Positions 1-12,671 are shown, numbered from the stretch's first letter. The stretch: DNA of 64,000 nucleotides from Zingiber officinale (GCF_018446385.1 NC_055989.1:137791004-137855003); one strand, 5' to 3'. The notes: a model not told the origin generated them from the sequence alone. Numbers and translations are program-made.

Positions 1-2622
1 TTTATTAGTTATCTAAATAGTACATGTTTGTACTATTTCAAACGTGTCTCTTGGTATTTTTGCTCAATATATTCAACTTTAACTTTCTCTCTAATATTCT
101 TATTTTTTTATCTTATCTATCCTCATATGTCTGTACATCAACTTTAACATCCCCATCTCTACAACTCTTATCTGTTGCTCAAGTGCTCGAACCAAAGCCT
201 AACATTCAACTTTATATAACATAGTAGGTCTAATCATCGTTTTGTAAAACTTTCCTTTAAGTTTTAGAAGTACTTTATGAACTTAAAGAATACTTGACTC
301 TCTCCTTCATTTTAGTCATCCTGCTTGTATTCTGTATAAGACGTCTCTCTCAATCCCTCCATGCTTTTATAAAAATGATTCTAAATATTTAAATCTCTCA
401 GTTCCAGATAACTCGTCATCTCCTATCTTAACAATTATCTTATTATACTTAATATTACTAAACTTAAATTTCATATATTTTATTTTTATTCTAATAAGTC
501 TAAAACCTTTCACTTCCACTATTTTTAGCAAAATTCGAGTTTAGCATTTACTCCTTCACATGTATCATCTATAAAAATAATATCATTTACAAACAACATG
601 CACCATAGTACTATATCTTGAATGTGTCCAGTGAGTTTGCCCATGATTAGTGTAAAAGGAAAGAGACGTAGAATTGATTCTTGATGTAACTCTATCTTTA
701 TGGTAAACGCTTCGATTAATCCACTTGAATTATTCACTCTTGTTATTACATACTCACACATATCTTTAATTAGTTTAATATAAGTTATGCTAACACCACT
801 TTTTTCTAGAATTCTCCGTATAATTTCCCTTGGAATTCTATTATAAGTTTTTTCTAGATCGACGAATATCATATGTAAGTTTTGCTTTTGTTTTTGATAC
901 TTTTCCATTAGTTACCTAAGAAGATGTATAACTTATATTATTGACATTTCAAACATAAATCCAAATTAATTTTTTATCACCGCGGTCTTCTTCTTTAATC
1001 TTTTTTCTATTACTCTTTCTCAAAGTTTCATGGTATGACTCATTAATTTAATACCCCTATAGTTTATACAATTTTATACATATCCTTTATTTTTATACAA
1101 GGGAAATAGAGTACTTACCCTCTACTAATCAAGTATTTTTAAATTTTTAATATCAGGTTGAATAACTTTATAAGACATTTGATACATTGTTTCCTAGGCA
1201 CTTTATATATCTATTAGAATATCATATAATCCAACTATTTTTTCATTTTGCATTCTATTTAAAACTTATTTTACTTCTAAAGTTTAAATTCTATAATAAA
1301 AATTTAAATTTTTATACTCATTAATCTACTTAAATTATCTAAGTTAAGTTGGTCAACTAATATTTCATTAAAAGTTAATAAAAATACCTCTTCCATCTCT
1401 CTTGTTTTCCTCATCATTTACTAGTATCAGATCTCTCCCCCCACCTCGCTTTATCTATTCTGCAAATGTCTCTTTTCCTTTTTTTAATCCAATTTTTGAC
1501 AGAAGTGATCTAAAGTTTCATTTTTAGTTGCATTCACTACTTTCTTGGCTTCTTTTTTGGCTACTATATATTTTAAATAAATGTCTCATTTTTACAAGTA
1601 TATAATACCTTATAGGTTATTCATTTTTCCTTCACATATTCTTGTACTTTCTCATTCCACTACTAAGATTCTTTACTTAGAGGTGCATGTCCCTTTAACG
1701 TATTTTGTACACTCTGGGCTACTATTTTTAACTTTAATATCATCTTATCTCATGTCATATTCGAGTCGTCGTATAATTCTCCTAGTACTTGTATTCCTTA
1801 AATATATTTTACTTCTCATCCTTTAATTTCTACCACTTAATTCTAGGAATCGTGTATATTTTCTTTTATTGATACTATACTTGAGGTGTATATCCAACAC
1901 TACTAACCTATGTTTGGTAGTTAAGTTCTTTAAAGATGATTTTATAATCTTTACAAATGTTCTTTTTCTAACCATAAGAAAAATTAATTTGTGATTTATT
2001 ATTCTTACTTTTAAACATGATGGAATGTTTTATTATTTCATTCCTACATGCTCATTTAGATTTTCTCCTATTAAAATCATTTCGCTTGGTGGAATATTTT
2101 GTAGGTTATCCCAAAATTTAAATTTGGTGTCTTCATCTAATCCTACTTGAGGTGCATATATCTTGAGAGCTATAATCCTATTTCCCTTTCTAATTACTTC
2201 TACTAATTTATCTTTTAGCGAACTATCGACAATAATACCTATTCAATTTCTTATTTTACTCTTTCCTATGTATCATAACTTTAAATCTGAATTCTCTATC
2301 ATTTTTGTCTTCTTTTCTACTCATTTTATCTCTTGTATACATTAAATATTAATTCTTATTATAATTATCATATCTACTATCTCCATTATTTTACCAATGA
2401 GCAATAGTCTTAGATTCCATGTTTTAAATTTTAGACAATTAGATTTCCTATACAATTTGTTCTTACTCAACCTATGATATGATAACTCTTGCATATTTAA
2501 CACTACACTCAAATACTCATGAAAATGTAGTGGTTATTGTCAAAACATTATAGTCAGACCCTGCAACGTATTCTTTCCTAGGAACATCCTAGTATTCACA
2601 CAATAGATTAATGGATCCAGTG
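1..2622 (-). mobile_element. RTE-type LINE, degenerate copy 1 (cut by window edge)
   Basis: This minus-strand relic is colinear with the full-length LINE at 18101-21289. Position 1 matches about 18310 there, so the 3' end lies outside the window, and similarity fades at about 2622 near the 5' end. A reverse-transcriptase piece is readable at 525-908 (LHMIFVDLEKTYNRIPRE, then CMLFVNDII). The catalytic FADD box has become FVND, so the copy is dead. Endonuclease-domain remnants lie near 2160-2345. Many indels break the frame throughout. The 5' leader has one copy of a short unit (about 2490-2580) that is present twice in the two better-preserved copies. Confidence 0.85.
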
Positions 2623-3217
2623 TAAACTGATCCTTTTTTTTTTGTTAATCTAGGTAACCAACTTATGGTGACTAGCCCTAGCTGTGTACAACTAGGCCCC
2701 ACTCTCCGTACACCATGAAATCATGGGAATGGAGTGACTCAAGTTGAGATTATAGTACATGTCTAAGTTGGAATTATCCTATCCGGTGCATTTTGACTCA
2801 GTTGATCTAGCTAAAGCTACCTCACCCTATTCTAAATTGGTTAGACTGGGGCTTAGAATAAGTTTCTTAAGCTTGTTGTTTTAGAAAGGTTTTGACTAAG
2901 ATGCATGACTACTTTAAGAAGATCCTTTGAGACTTACCCTGCCTATAAACCTATTCTAAAAATGCTCACATTACTAACTAAAATCTAAGTTTGAATCTTG
3001 CATGAGATCTTAACCTAAATCTAAATTATAAATCTAACCCTTAATCTAGATTATAAATCCTAAACATAAATCTCAATCCTAATCCTAAACCTAACCTTAA
3101 ATCTAAACTTAAACTCTAAAAACCCTAAACATTAAAGCTCTAAACACTTGTATTGTAATTTTTATTATATTATTATTTGTGCTACTTACCCAAGAACTTT
3201 CAAAGTCTTAGAGAAAC
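2623..3217. other. Unassigned non-coding stretch
   Basis: No gene is visible between the LINE end and the gag relic. The stretch holds a poly-T run near 2634-2643 and the telomere-like repeat tract listed separately. The rest is AT-rich without a recognisable reading frame or element terminus. Confidence 0.5.
3000..3150 (+). repeat. Degenerate telomere-like (CCTAAA) tract
   Basis: About 150 bp is made of loosely repeated CCTAAA, CCTAAC and TCTAAA words. It includes one perfect telobox-like AAACCCTAAAC at 3119-3129. The plant telomere unit is CCCTAAA, so this is either an interstitial telomere-like tract or a chance low-complexity stretch with the same composition. Confidence 0.5.
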
Positions 3218-3606
3218 TTTGTTTGATGTCTTTACAGGAAGGATACATTACCACCTCTCCTCCTCTCTTTGATGACAATAACTTTGTCATTGGAAGGGGT
3301 AGAATGGAGTACTACTTAATGGACAAGATTGACAATTGAATCATAGTCAAAGTTAGGTTCAATCTACTAAGAGATAAAAGTGGTCAAACCTTAGGCTTTG
3401 AGACATCGACAAGCGATATTAAAAGAAATCCTCAAACCAATGCTAAGGCCACAACCACCTTGCAATGCAGTCTAACCCAAAAGCAACTTAGCAAGCTTTG
3501 ACCTTTCTAAATCAAAGGACATATGGGAGAAATAAATTGAGCTCCATCAAGGGACGATTGACTTAAGGACTATCAAAAGAGATCTTATGCGGAGTCATCC
3601 AGAACT

Positions 3607-4671
3607 TGTAAGTAGTCCGGGTTAATTTTGATATTGATTAGCTGAGTTAAGTTAGATTCTATGTATTTAATGCCTTGTGTCTGAGTGTACAGAGACTTAG
3701 AAATATAAGAAGTTTAGCAAAAGAGGCAGTGAGCTAGAAGGATGACTCATGAAGGGATTTGACGGGATCGGTGCATCTGAGGGATAAGGACCTATGGAAG
3801 AGTACACTAGTGGAGCGAGAATGATGTGTGTAGGACATCCGCGGGACGAGAAGTCGGGAGGAAGCCTACTTAAGGAGAATGTCAGAGTTGGATTTGAGTG
3901 AGCTCAACTCTGGACAACCGGACCATCACCCAGGCTTGCGAAGAGTGATAGTCAGCTCAGAAGATGGCCATCCAAGACACCTCCAATCGACTAGAGGCGC
4001 CCTGTTGAAGTGAAGATCTGAGGTGTCTTCAATGACTCCAAGGCACCTCACATGCAACAGACTTAAGGCGCCTCTGATGGTTCAAGGCACCTCAAAGAGT
4101 TGGAGACCGTTGGCGAAGAGATAAGCAGTGGAATCCACGTCAGTCAAACTGAGGCACCTTCGATTAAATTGGGTGCCTTCGTTGGAATTGAGGCACCTCC
4201 AATGAACCAAGATGTCTCCATTCAACTAGATTAGTTTCTCCATTCAACTAGATCAGTTGAACGTCAGAAAACTTTATCCGATTGGAGGCACCCCTAGTCA
4301 ACCAAGGCACCCCGAATTGCCATATCAACAAAATGGTCACTTTGACCAGTGATTTATTATAACACCCTAAAGCTAGTTGTAAAATACACACCTATAATTA
4401 ATACTGTATTTTCTTTTTGAGCTTTCAACTGCTAGAAGAAGCTTCTCTACATCTAATCTCTGTCAAAGAAGAAGTTTTCTTAGTACACTTTTCACTATCT
4501 TAGATTAACAACTGCCTAGGTTGTAACCAAGTAAATTATGTCTCCTTACTTTATTTTTATGTTATTTATTTTTAATTAATTGTGTGTCCTTGTTAAGTAG
4601 AAAGCAAGAGAATTTGTAACTTTAATTTGCAGGGCTATTCACCCCCTCTATCCGGCCCACCCTATCCAACA
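3607..4671 (+). repeat. 5' LTR of the gag-only element
   Basis: About 1065 bp, from TGTAAG to CCAACA. It is similar over its length to 8749-9712. Both LTRs contain repeated GAGGCACCT / AAGGCACCTC words near their centres (for example 3980-4320). The 3' end is followed within two bases by the primer-binding site. Confidence 0.88.
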
Positions 4672-4697
4672 AGTGGTATTAGAGCCTAACCCTCTTA

Positions 4698-6458
4698 TGA
4701 TGTGCATAGTTTGTATACACTTTTATCCATATTTTAACGTACATCTACTTGCATTTCTTGATTACATTCTATGTTGTTGCATCTTATTTTATCATTATTG
4801 CCCCTTTATCGAAGATTTTCCATTTGCCATTATCTGATTGACAGGTTGCAATGCGAAAAAGAAACAGAGATAAAACACACCTCGAAGCTACACCAAGAAG
4901 AAGTACAAGCTGGTCGTGCCTCTTGGCGCGATCGTGACTCCCAGAGTTAAAAGCTAAGATATAGTCGTGCCCCTTGGCACAGTCATGTCTCTTACATCCA
5001 GAAGTCGTGTGTCGTACAAAACCCAAAAGGGGCATGATCGTGTGGATCGACATAGTCGTACCTCTCATGCTGTGAAGAAGACATGACTTGGCCATCCCCC
5101 ATGGCACGACCGTATCTCTCAACGGGCAAAGAACTGGACCCAATAAAAGCTTGTAGGGAGGTGGTCGTGTGGATATATGGTTGTGCATCCCCCAACCTAA
5201 AGAACGAGGACACGGTCATGCTCAGAGGCACAACCATGCCTTCTCTGGCCCAGAATTTCAAAACACGATCGTGCCCAGCAGACACAGCCTTGCTTCCTCA
5301 AATCTGAACTCCCGAGACGCGATCGTGCCAACTTGGCACGACCATAACACGACCCGTGCCTCACATGGTTGTGCCTCGCCTATAAATATAGGAGTTCTTC
5401 CCTCTTTGAAGGGTAGTAGAGTTTCCCCTTGGGGAGACTCAAGGTCAAGATTCATGCTTCATCTAAGCCACATCCAACAATCCGAGGCCATTTTCGACGT
5501 ATCCATCTTTCCCAGGGCCTAGCACAAACGATGGGTGCATGACATCTTTAGCGTAATGGTCAGGGGTCGATTTTCAGGAACTGACGACTTTGGGTTTATC
5601 CCACAATGTGTCTGACGCCTGTGTACTTGCATGTACCTTCCTCTATATCCGTGGAGTCAACACTAGAGGGGTCGTTAATGTAGCGGATCTATATAAGAGA
5701 GTAATTGTAATGTAAGATTGATGTGAACTCTATGGATTTTCCAATTTCCCTTCTAATGACATGTTCATGCTTTATATCCATTTGATTAAATGTGTGTGTG
5801 ATATGTTTGTACTTAATTTCCATGTCTAATTCATTGGATGTATAGATCACTCATCCCATAAAGGGGATGCCTTAGATTGTATGATCGGAGATTCCGTGAC
5901 AGGGGGTATTCTCTTAATTGGTCTTTCAAAGGCGTCACCTTAAAACAGAGGGTAATTCTCTACATGGAAGAATCAAATTAGGCTTAATGGATTGTTCCTT
6001 ATTCTATGTTAATAGGTGTGTTGTATAATCTAGGATCATATGACCGAGGAACCGTAGGTGACAAAGGGTAATCCTTTAATCGGGCATCCTAGGTTATCTC
6101 TACTACCTAGGGACATTGGGTAATCAAGGGAGCGATACTCCGACACGACCATCACAGGGGAGTGTCGAAATTTAGTTAAACTTCCTACATTGCATAAGGA
6201 AAAAGGATGAGAGATGAGCAATCCATAACATATTGATTAACATTACAATGAAACTGAACCCCTAGAACACTTACCTTGATATATTCTCCTCAAAACTCTC
6301 TTTCTCTCTTTTACTTCCTCAACCCTATTTTGTAAGACTTCAACCAATATTTTGATCGTCTAGTTAGCTAGCTGTGTGAACTCACTAGTGCTCATCAATC
6401 CCAGTGGGATCGATATTTTATTACTGATGATATAACCACACACTTGTGGTTCGTAACA
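4698..6458 (+). mobile_element. Gypsy-type solo LTR inside the gag-only element
   Basis: This is a single 1761-bp LTR with no internal region. It starts TGATGTGCATAG and ends TTCGTAACA. The flanking pentamers are TCTTA (4693-4697) and CCTTA (6459-6463), a target duplication with one mismatch. It sits just downstream of the primer-binding site of the host element. Removing it rejoins the leader to the gag ATG at 6498. A TATA box (TATAAATATA, 5381-5390) follows a dense cluster of CGATCGTG-like motifs. Solo LTRs arise by recombination between the two LTRs of a full element. The Athila/Tat-like affiliation is my inference from the start and the length. Confidence 0.8.
4900..5375. repeat. Cluster of CACGATCGTG-like dyads in LTR U3
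   Basis: Repeated near-palindromic words built on CACGATCGTG, and half-sites such as TGGCACGACC, occur about every 40-80 bp: near 4927, 5036, 5106, 5164, 5265, 5320 and 5336. They lie directly upstream of the TATA box at 5381. The arrangement looks like an array of binding sites in the LTR promoter. Confidence 0.6.
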
Positions 6459-6497
6459 CCTTAGAAGGACTAACCGCCAACGAAAGCAACAAGAAAG

Positions 6498-7563
6498 ATG
6501 GTTGGATCAAGCATCCATCTACCAAAGTTCGAGGGGGAGTTCACACTTTAGAAGCGTCGAATGGAGGTATTTTTCAAAATCAATTTCAATATACTTTTAA
6601 CTATTAAATATATTTTTGAAGCACCTAGGAATGAGAACGGAGAAGAAAATGAAGAGTACCAATGGAACAAGAAGCAGCAAATTGACTTTATGACCAACAG
6701 CAAGGAAGAGTTCTATCTACTGAGCATACTATCAACCCAGGAAGTCAATTGGATTGACACATACGACTCCACCAAAGAAATCTGGGAAAAGTTTCTAGAG
6801 CTTCATAAATGTACCTCAGAGGCCAAACTAACAAGACGAGACTTGCTCCAAAATCAACTTAGCAATCTATGGCTAAAACAAGGAGAAACGGTCGCACAAA
6901 TGCAAGCAAAGCTGGAAGAGGTAATTACTAGGCTCAACAACCTTAGAGAAATAGTAATAAATAGAGATTCACTAAGGTATGTATCAAATGCATTTTCAAG
7001 AACCTCGGAATGGACGTCAATCATAGATTCTGACTACATCTCCAAGGATATCGAGGTAAGTATATTAGAAAGTTTGTTTCAATTTTAGAACTTCATGAAT
7101 CTCAATGTGCATAACTCAGAAAAGAAAGGAACCGAAATAGAACCTAGCACTAAAAACCAAAAATATCAAACCGAATTTAGAATCATTCCTTAATGAAAAT
7201 GAAGAGGCTTATATGGTAAGGAAATTTAAAAAGATTTTAATTTTAACAACTTTAATAAGACACGTGCCAAAAAGTTTCTACGAGGAAGAAGGAAAGTGAG
7301 GTACTACAATTGCAATGAAGAAGGCATATCAAGGTCAACTATCCAAAATTGAAGAACAAGGGAAATGAAAAAGACAAAAGAACAAGAAGGACCAAGCACA
7401 AGAACCTCAAGGCGTCTCGGAGCAAATCGTCGTCAAAAGAGTCTGAGACCGAGGAATACACCAGACTAGTACTAATGGCCAACCACCAAGAAAAAGATGA
7501 TAAAAGTACTTCGGGAGAGAGCATGGGTGAAGGGGAGCATCCACCTACAAATTCGACGCAATA
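6498..7563 (+). pseudogene. gag of the gag-only LTR retrotransposon (broken)
   Basis: The ATG at 6498 follows AAGAAAG and opens MVGSSIHLPKFEGEF, a typical start for plant LTR-retrotransposon gag proteins. An in-frame TAG at 6549-6551 interrupts it. The main readable block, 6561-7088, contains the conserved core with motifs such as TYDSTKEIWEKFLELH. A degraded CCHC zinc knuckle (YYNCNEEG) follows near 7300, then a Lys/Arg/Ser/Glu-rich tail (7349-7564). A short coiled-coil-like piece is at 7612-7794 (LLEDFDKLKVENVKLKEQI). Gag would form the nucleocapsid particle. Frameshifts between blocks make this copy non-functional. Confidence 0.75.
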
Positions 7564-7794
7564 AGTAAGGTATGATTCTTACCCGCTGATAAATTATACA
7601 AAGCTATTAAAATGCCAAGTAGATCACTATGTAAAACTAGGAAACATATAAATTCAAAGAAAAACTATGTAAGTCTACTAGAAGATTTTGATAAACTTAA
7701 GGTTGAAAATGTAAAATTAAAAGAGCAAATAGAAATGTTAGAAAAAGGATCATACATGTTCAAAGTCAAATTTTTTACAAGTTCCAAATTTTAG

Positions 7795-8732
7795 ATATTT
7801 TAGAGGGCTTAATTGGTATATTAGAAATCATAGGGGTCAATTACAAAATTATCAAAAAAAAAATGATATTCCTAGAAAATTCTTAATAAATCTAGTAGGT
7901 AGAAATTTGTATAGTTCCAAAAACATGTTTAGCCAATTAAACAGTCTTAATTTGCATGCTAGAATTTAATTTGGTTGATTTTTTTGAAAAAAAAATATTT
8001 TCACAAATATTCTGTCTGATATTTTATTTTAATTTTTTTTTGTTATAAATACATATGTTATCTATTAGCAAAAAAAAATAGAATTTTTTTACTGTTAAAT
8101 AATTTTTTATTAATTATTTAATAAAAATGAAATTTTTAAATTTTAAAAATGTTCTGAGAATGATTTTTAAAAATCTTGATTTTTCTACTGATAATCATTA
8201 TATTTTGAATGTTTAAAAAAATTGACAATTTAGTTTGAAATTCAAATTTATTTTTAAGCATTTAATTTCAAAAATACCTATTTATGAAATGAAAAATATT
8301 TTCTCACTATCAAAAAATCAGATTTTTTGGGAAAAATTTTTCTATGGTTAGATTGATACTCTTTAATATTGACAAAAATTTTAGAAGTTTTTAAAAATTA
8401 TAAATAATTTTTAAATTTTATTTAGAGAATTAACGTATAATTCTTAGAAATTATTTTCTTTTTATTGAAAAATATTTTTTTTGAAAAATATACAGAATGC
8501 CATGCTATTGGTAAACCCCTTATAAAATTTTTAGATTTCTTTCTATTTTTTTTTTTCATTTTCTTCACCTATTTTTTTATGTTATCCAAGGAGGGAGAAA
8601 TTATGAGGGTTAAGTTAAGGGGGAGATTACAATTTTATTGTTTGTACTTAATTGCAAGATTTAATGTTTTCAATTGTTAACATAAATCATTTATTATTTA
8701 TTTACCCTAACTTTAACTCGAGTTGAGGTATA
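7795..8732. other. AT-rich non-coding interior of the gag-only element
   Basis: Over 900 bp of very AT-rich sequence with homopolymer runs occupies the place where pol would normally lie. No protease, integrase, RT or RNase H motif is readable in any frame. Confidence 0.6.
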
Positions 8733-8748
8733 TCAAAAAGAGAAATAT

Positions 8749-9712
8749 TGTAAATATCCCGGGTTAGTTTTGATGTTGATCAATCAAAGTTAAATTAGAC
8801 TCTATGTATTTGATGTCTTGTATTTGAGTGTGCAGGAACTTAGGAATAAAAGAAATTAAGCGGAAGATGTAGTGAGCGAAAAGGATGGCATGGAGAGGTA
8901 GTCGACGGGCTTTGTGCATTCAAGCTGGGGACGAGGAGTTGCGGAAGAGTACACCAATGGAGCAAGAAGGATGTGCGCGACACATCTGAGGGACGAGAAG
9001 TCGGAAGGAAGTTTACTTGAGGAGAATGTTGGAGTTGAGTTTGGTGAGCTCGACTCTAGACAATCGAATCATCACTAAGGCGTGTGAAGGGTGATGGTCA
9101 ACTCATAAGTTGACTATCCAAGGCACCTCCAATTGACTGGAGGTGCCTTGTTGAAGTGAAGATCCGAGGTGCCTCCAATGAGTTTGAGGCACTTCACATG
9201 CAATGGACTTGAGCCGCCTTTGATTGAATTGAGGCGCCTTTGTTGGAACTAAGGCACATCCAATGAGCTGAGATGCTTCCATTCAGCAAGATCAGTTGAA
9301 TGTTGGCAAACTTTATCTGATTGGAGGCGCCCCTAGTCAACCGAGGCATCCTGAATTGTCAAGTCAACAAAATCGTCACTTTGACTGGTGAGCTATAAAT
9401 AGCATCTTAGAGCTAGTTGTAAAATATACACCTGTAATCAATTCTGTATTTTCTTTTTAAGCTTTTAACTGCAATAAGGGGTTTCTCTACCTCCGACCTC
9501 TATCGAAGAAGGAATTTTCTTAATGCATTTTCCACTGACTTGGATTAATAACCACTCAGGTTGTAACCAAGTAAATTCTATATCCTTTCTTTATTTTTAT
9601 ATTATTTGTTTTTAATTAATTATGTGTCCTTGCTAAGTAAAAAGTAAGAAAATTTGTAACTTTAATTTGCAGGATTATTCATTTCCCTCTAGCCGGTTCA
9701 TCCAATCCAACA
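8749..9712 (+). repeat. 3' LTR of the gag-only element
   Basis: About 964 bp, colinear with the 5' LTR but about 100 bp shorter, with scattered substitutions, so the insertion is not very recent. It begins TGTAAATATCCCGGG and ends TCCAACA directly before the GAACT target duplication. Confidence 0.88.
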
Positions 9713-10470
9713 GAACTATCTGATGAAGAAAGCAAATCTATAAGTCATCTTCACGACAGATTCAAGGAGCTTCTCAATGGTCTTAACACAATAAGGGAAT
9801 GACTTAAAAATCATGATCTCATCAGATATGCTCTTAAGGTATTTCCATGGACTACTTTATTGGCATCCATGGTAGATGTGTATAAAATGTGTAGGGATTT
9901 GTATAATATAAAATTAAATTAGTTATTTTACAAATTCAAACTTCATAAAACAGACTAACCTTTATATGTAAGAAAAAGGTATAGCCTTAGTTATTGGCAT
10001 GTCTAATACAGTCAGGATCAAAATCAAAGTCAAACATTAAATCTAAATCCGAGTTTGAGTCTGAACCATGCACTGATGAAGAAGATAAATCCTAAAAAAT
10101 TGTTAACATGGTGAAGAAAATGATGAGGAGAAATAATTTCATCGAAAGAGGAGTTAAAAAAGAAATTCAAAGAAGTAAAGAAACAAAGAAAATATCTGGT
10201 GTTTTGAGTGCAACAAGAAATGGTACTACAAGTTAGAATGGTCTTAGTTGAAGGAACCAAAGAAAGATGATAAGCCAAGGAAGCAAAAAAGAAAGAGGGC
10301 ACTCAAAGTAACTTGTGATGAATCATCTATTGAGTCAAAATCAAACTCACAACAAGTCAATTTTATGGCTCTCATGACTAAGGAGCTTCCAAGTTTGAGT
10401 CCGAGTCTAAGATCAAGTCTGAATTAGAATCAAAATCTAACTCAAATTCAAAACATTAAGAAATGATCAA

Positions 10471-11570
10471 TGACTCAGACAAGTCCACTAATAATGTAAC
10501 AAATTCCCTGACAAATTATATGATACAATTGCTTATCTAACTAAGCCTTTAACTAAGTTTAAGCCCAAAGTCAAGTCACACCTTAACGAGGTCAGAGAGC
10601 ATGATGATGCATTATAATCATAAAATTTAAATCTAATATGCTTCTTATTAACATGAAAAGGTACATCATTAAATATTGCATAAGAGCGCAATGATGATAT
10701 CTTGGGATTTATCTTAGGAGCTATCCTTTGACTTGAGATTCCTTTCTTGTGACTCTTGAGTTGCCTCTTATTTTGACATATATAGTTGTGGTTGTGTCCT
10801 TTCTCATTATACTTGAAGCACATAATATGGTCTGCTTCAAGGGAATGACTTCCTTAGATTTCTCCTTAACTTTAGCCTTAGGATGTCATTTGAACCTTCC
10901 CCATCATATTGGGATATCTGCTCTTATAGTGTCCATTTTTCTACACTCAAAGCATGATTGAGTATGATATGGTCCTTGTTATTCAATTCAGGTAATACCT
11001 TTAGTTGTTAGGTTCTCAATGCTTGAAGAAATGGACTTTCTTCTTCAACATGTCTAGATTAGGTGGAAGGCTCATTGACCTTGACTTTGAATGTTAAATT
11101 TGAGACTTCTTGTTGATCTAGTGTCAATAGTATTTCCTCATTGAAATCGCATGATTATGTAGAAGCTTCATCAACTTCCACTTTTGAGGTTGATTTCTCT
11201 CATTCTCAAATGGTCAAACACCTCTCATCCTCTATTTTCTCTTGTCCATAAGCAAACTAGCTTCTATTTTAGATTCTTCCAACTCTTATGCTAATGAGAG
11301 ATTCTCATGGAATCTGCTTAACTTACTCCACAATTTATGAGCATCTTTATGCTCATTAATCCTATATAAAATATTTTAGAACACTAACCAAAAAGCAAAT
11401 GTTTGGCTAGCTTATTATTTGTCTCAAATTTTTTAACTTTCTTCTTGGCCCACTTTTCTCTCTTTAGAATTCTTTCTTTCTTATCCTTTGGAACTTTGAA
11501 ACATTCCTTGTGCGAACTAATTTGTGATGTCCATCATTATCAAATACTTCATCCTTACCTCTTATAGGTA
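10471..11570 (-). pseudogene. Second gag-like relic, opposite strand
   Basis: The minus strand at 10533-10823 encodes a decayed CCHC knuckle (MCFKYNEKGHNHNYICQ) followed by a Lys-rich tail. Further upstream on that strand (about 10900-11570) lie fragments that read as retrotransposon gag/coiled-coil sequence with many stops. No LTRs or target duplication could be assigned. It is head-to-head with the plus-strand gag relic that ends near 10470. Confidence 0.5.
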
Positions 11571-12671
11571 AAATCTCCTACTAAAAATATAATACAACGT
11601 GGATGTCATAACAACGTCCATCTCCAAATCCATGATATAATGATATCGAATCCTGATTAATACTGTGCTTCTCTAGCTCTTTGCTCCATTGATGATTAAG
11701 CCTAGAGAGACTTACTCTCATACTAACGGTTGAATTGATAGTGAGACTAAGGAGTGACTTCTTAATTATCATTTGTTTGTGTCTACAATAGAGTATGTAA
11801 TGGAAATGAATCAAATAAAAAAAAACAAGAGCAACACTTAGCCTTGACGTGGTTCAGAATCCTCAATTCCTACTTCATAACTTATGACTTGTCAGTGAGT
11901 CACCGATAGAATATCTCTAAGTTTTTTCCTTCTCGAATACTTTCTACAGATAAAGCAACCTAACTTGTCATTGAGTCATTCCTAGAATTCCTCTAGCTTT
12001 TTCACTTCTCGAATACCGTCTAGAGGTAAAGAAATCTTTTGCAATTAAGATTATAATGAATAAGAAGTTACAAGAAAAATAATAACAATTCCAACAAGAA
12101 ATAATAATTCCAATATTGGAGGCCTAACATTTGAGACTTCTCTGGCCAAGAGATCTTGTCTTTGGGACTACCTCTATGCCTAATATTAGTTAATATTGAT
12201 CCATTAGGGTGCCCATTTGATAAGAGGCCTAGTTTCTAAGACTTCCACTTGCTAAAAGGGCATACCTCCATTATTTTGGCATGTCAAGCAGCCTTATCTT
12301 TGGAACTTCATTATCTATTTGGTATCATCTATATGGTAACAATCAACCTTGACTTTCAAAACTTTCACTTACCCAATTTTAGATTCACCGTGATTTATTA
12401 AGACTTCTACTTATCTAACCTTAATTCATTTTGACTTGTTAAGATTTTCACTTATCCTGCCTTAGGTCCACCATGATTCACCAAAACTTCCATGTCATGA
12501 TTCGTCAGAACTTCTACTTATCTAGCCTAAGGTCCACATATCAATTTGTTAAACATCCAATTAATTTTAATCTATTGAGACTTTTTTCGCTTATCAAACA
12601 TCTAATCAATCATGACTTATCATATTTCATCTAATACCACACCGAGAGTCCAATCAACCCTAACTCACTTA
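11571..12671. repeat. Degenerate short-period repeats, no gene
   Basis: Two imperfect copies of a roughly 65-bp unit are at about 11893-12020 (TGTCAxTGAGTCA...CTTCTCGAATAC). A second family of roughly 40-60-bp units built on CTTCCACTTATCTAACCTTAGGTCCACC-like words runs from about 12340 to 12640. Such arrays are common inside plant LTRs, so this may be LTR debris. No coding sequence was found. Confidence 0.45.

Larger units (their letters stand above)
3607..9712 (+). mobile_element. Gag-only LTR retrotransposon (TR-GAG-like)
   Basis: Two direct repeats (3607-4671 and 8749-9712) start with TGTAA and end with CCAACA. They are flanked by a 5-bp target duplication GAACT (3602-3606 and 9713-9717). 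A primer-binding site TGGTATTAGAGCC (4674-4686), close to the initiator-Met tRNA type, follows the left LTR. A purine-rich tract (8733-8748) precedes the right LTR. The only coding sequence is a gag (from 6498) with a knuckle-like region and a coiled-coil-like tail. No protease, integrase or reverse transcriptase is visible in the 7.8-8.7 kb interval, which is AT-rich non-coding. Without the nested solo LTR the element would be about 4.3 kb. It must have relied on enzymes from another element. Confidence 0.88.
3218..10470 (+). pseudogene. Old LTR-retrotransposon gag relic, split by a younger element
   Basis: Weak gag-like coding sequence is seen on both sides of the element at 3607-9712. The left part (3218-3606) reads as a gag N-terminal region with several stops. 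The right part resumes at 9713 with a DEESKSISHLHDRFKELLNG-like stretch and continues past a decayed zinc knuckle (FECNKKWYYKLEW-like, near 10195) into Ser/Glu/Lys-rich sequence near 10400. The two halves are separated exactly at the GAACT target duplication. No pol, LTR or intact frame is seen. This is an old host for the younger insertion; the family is probably copia-like. Confidence 0.65.

Noticed and set aside
4784-5522. Several overlapping open frames on both strands
   Set aside because: They lie in the promoter half of a solo LTR with a repeated dyad motif. The frames show the repeat pattern, not a protein family.
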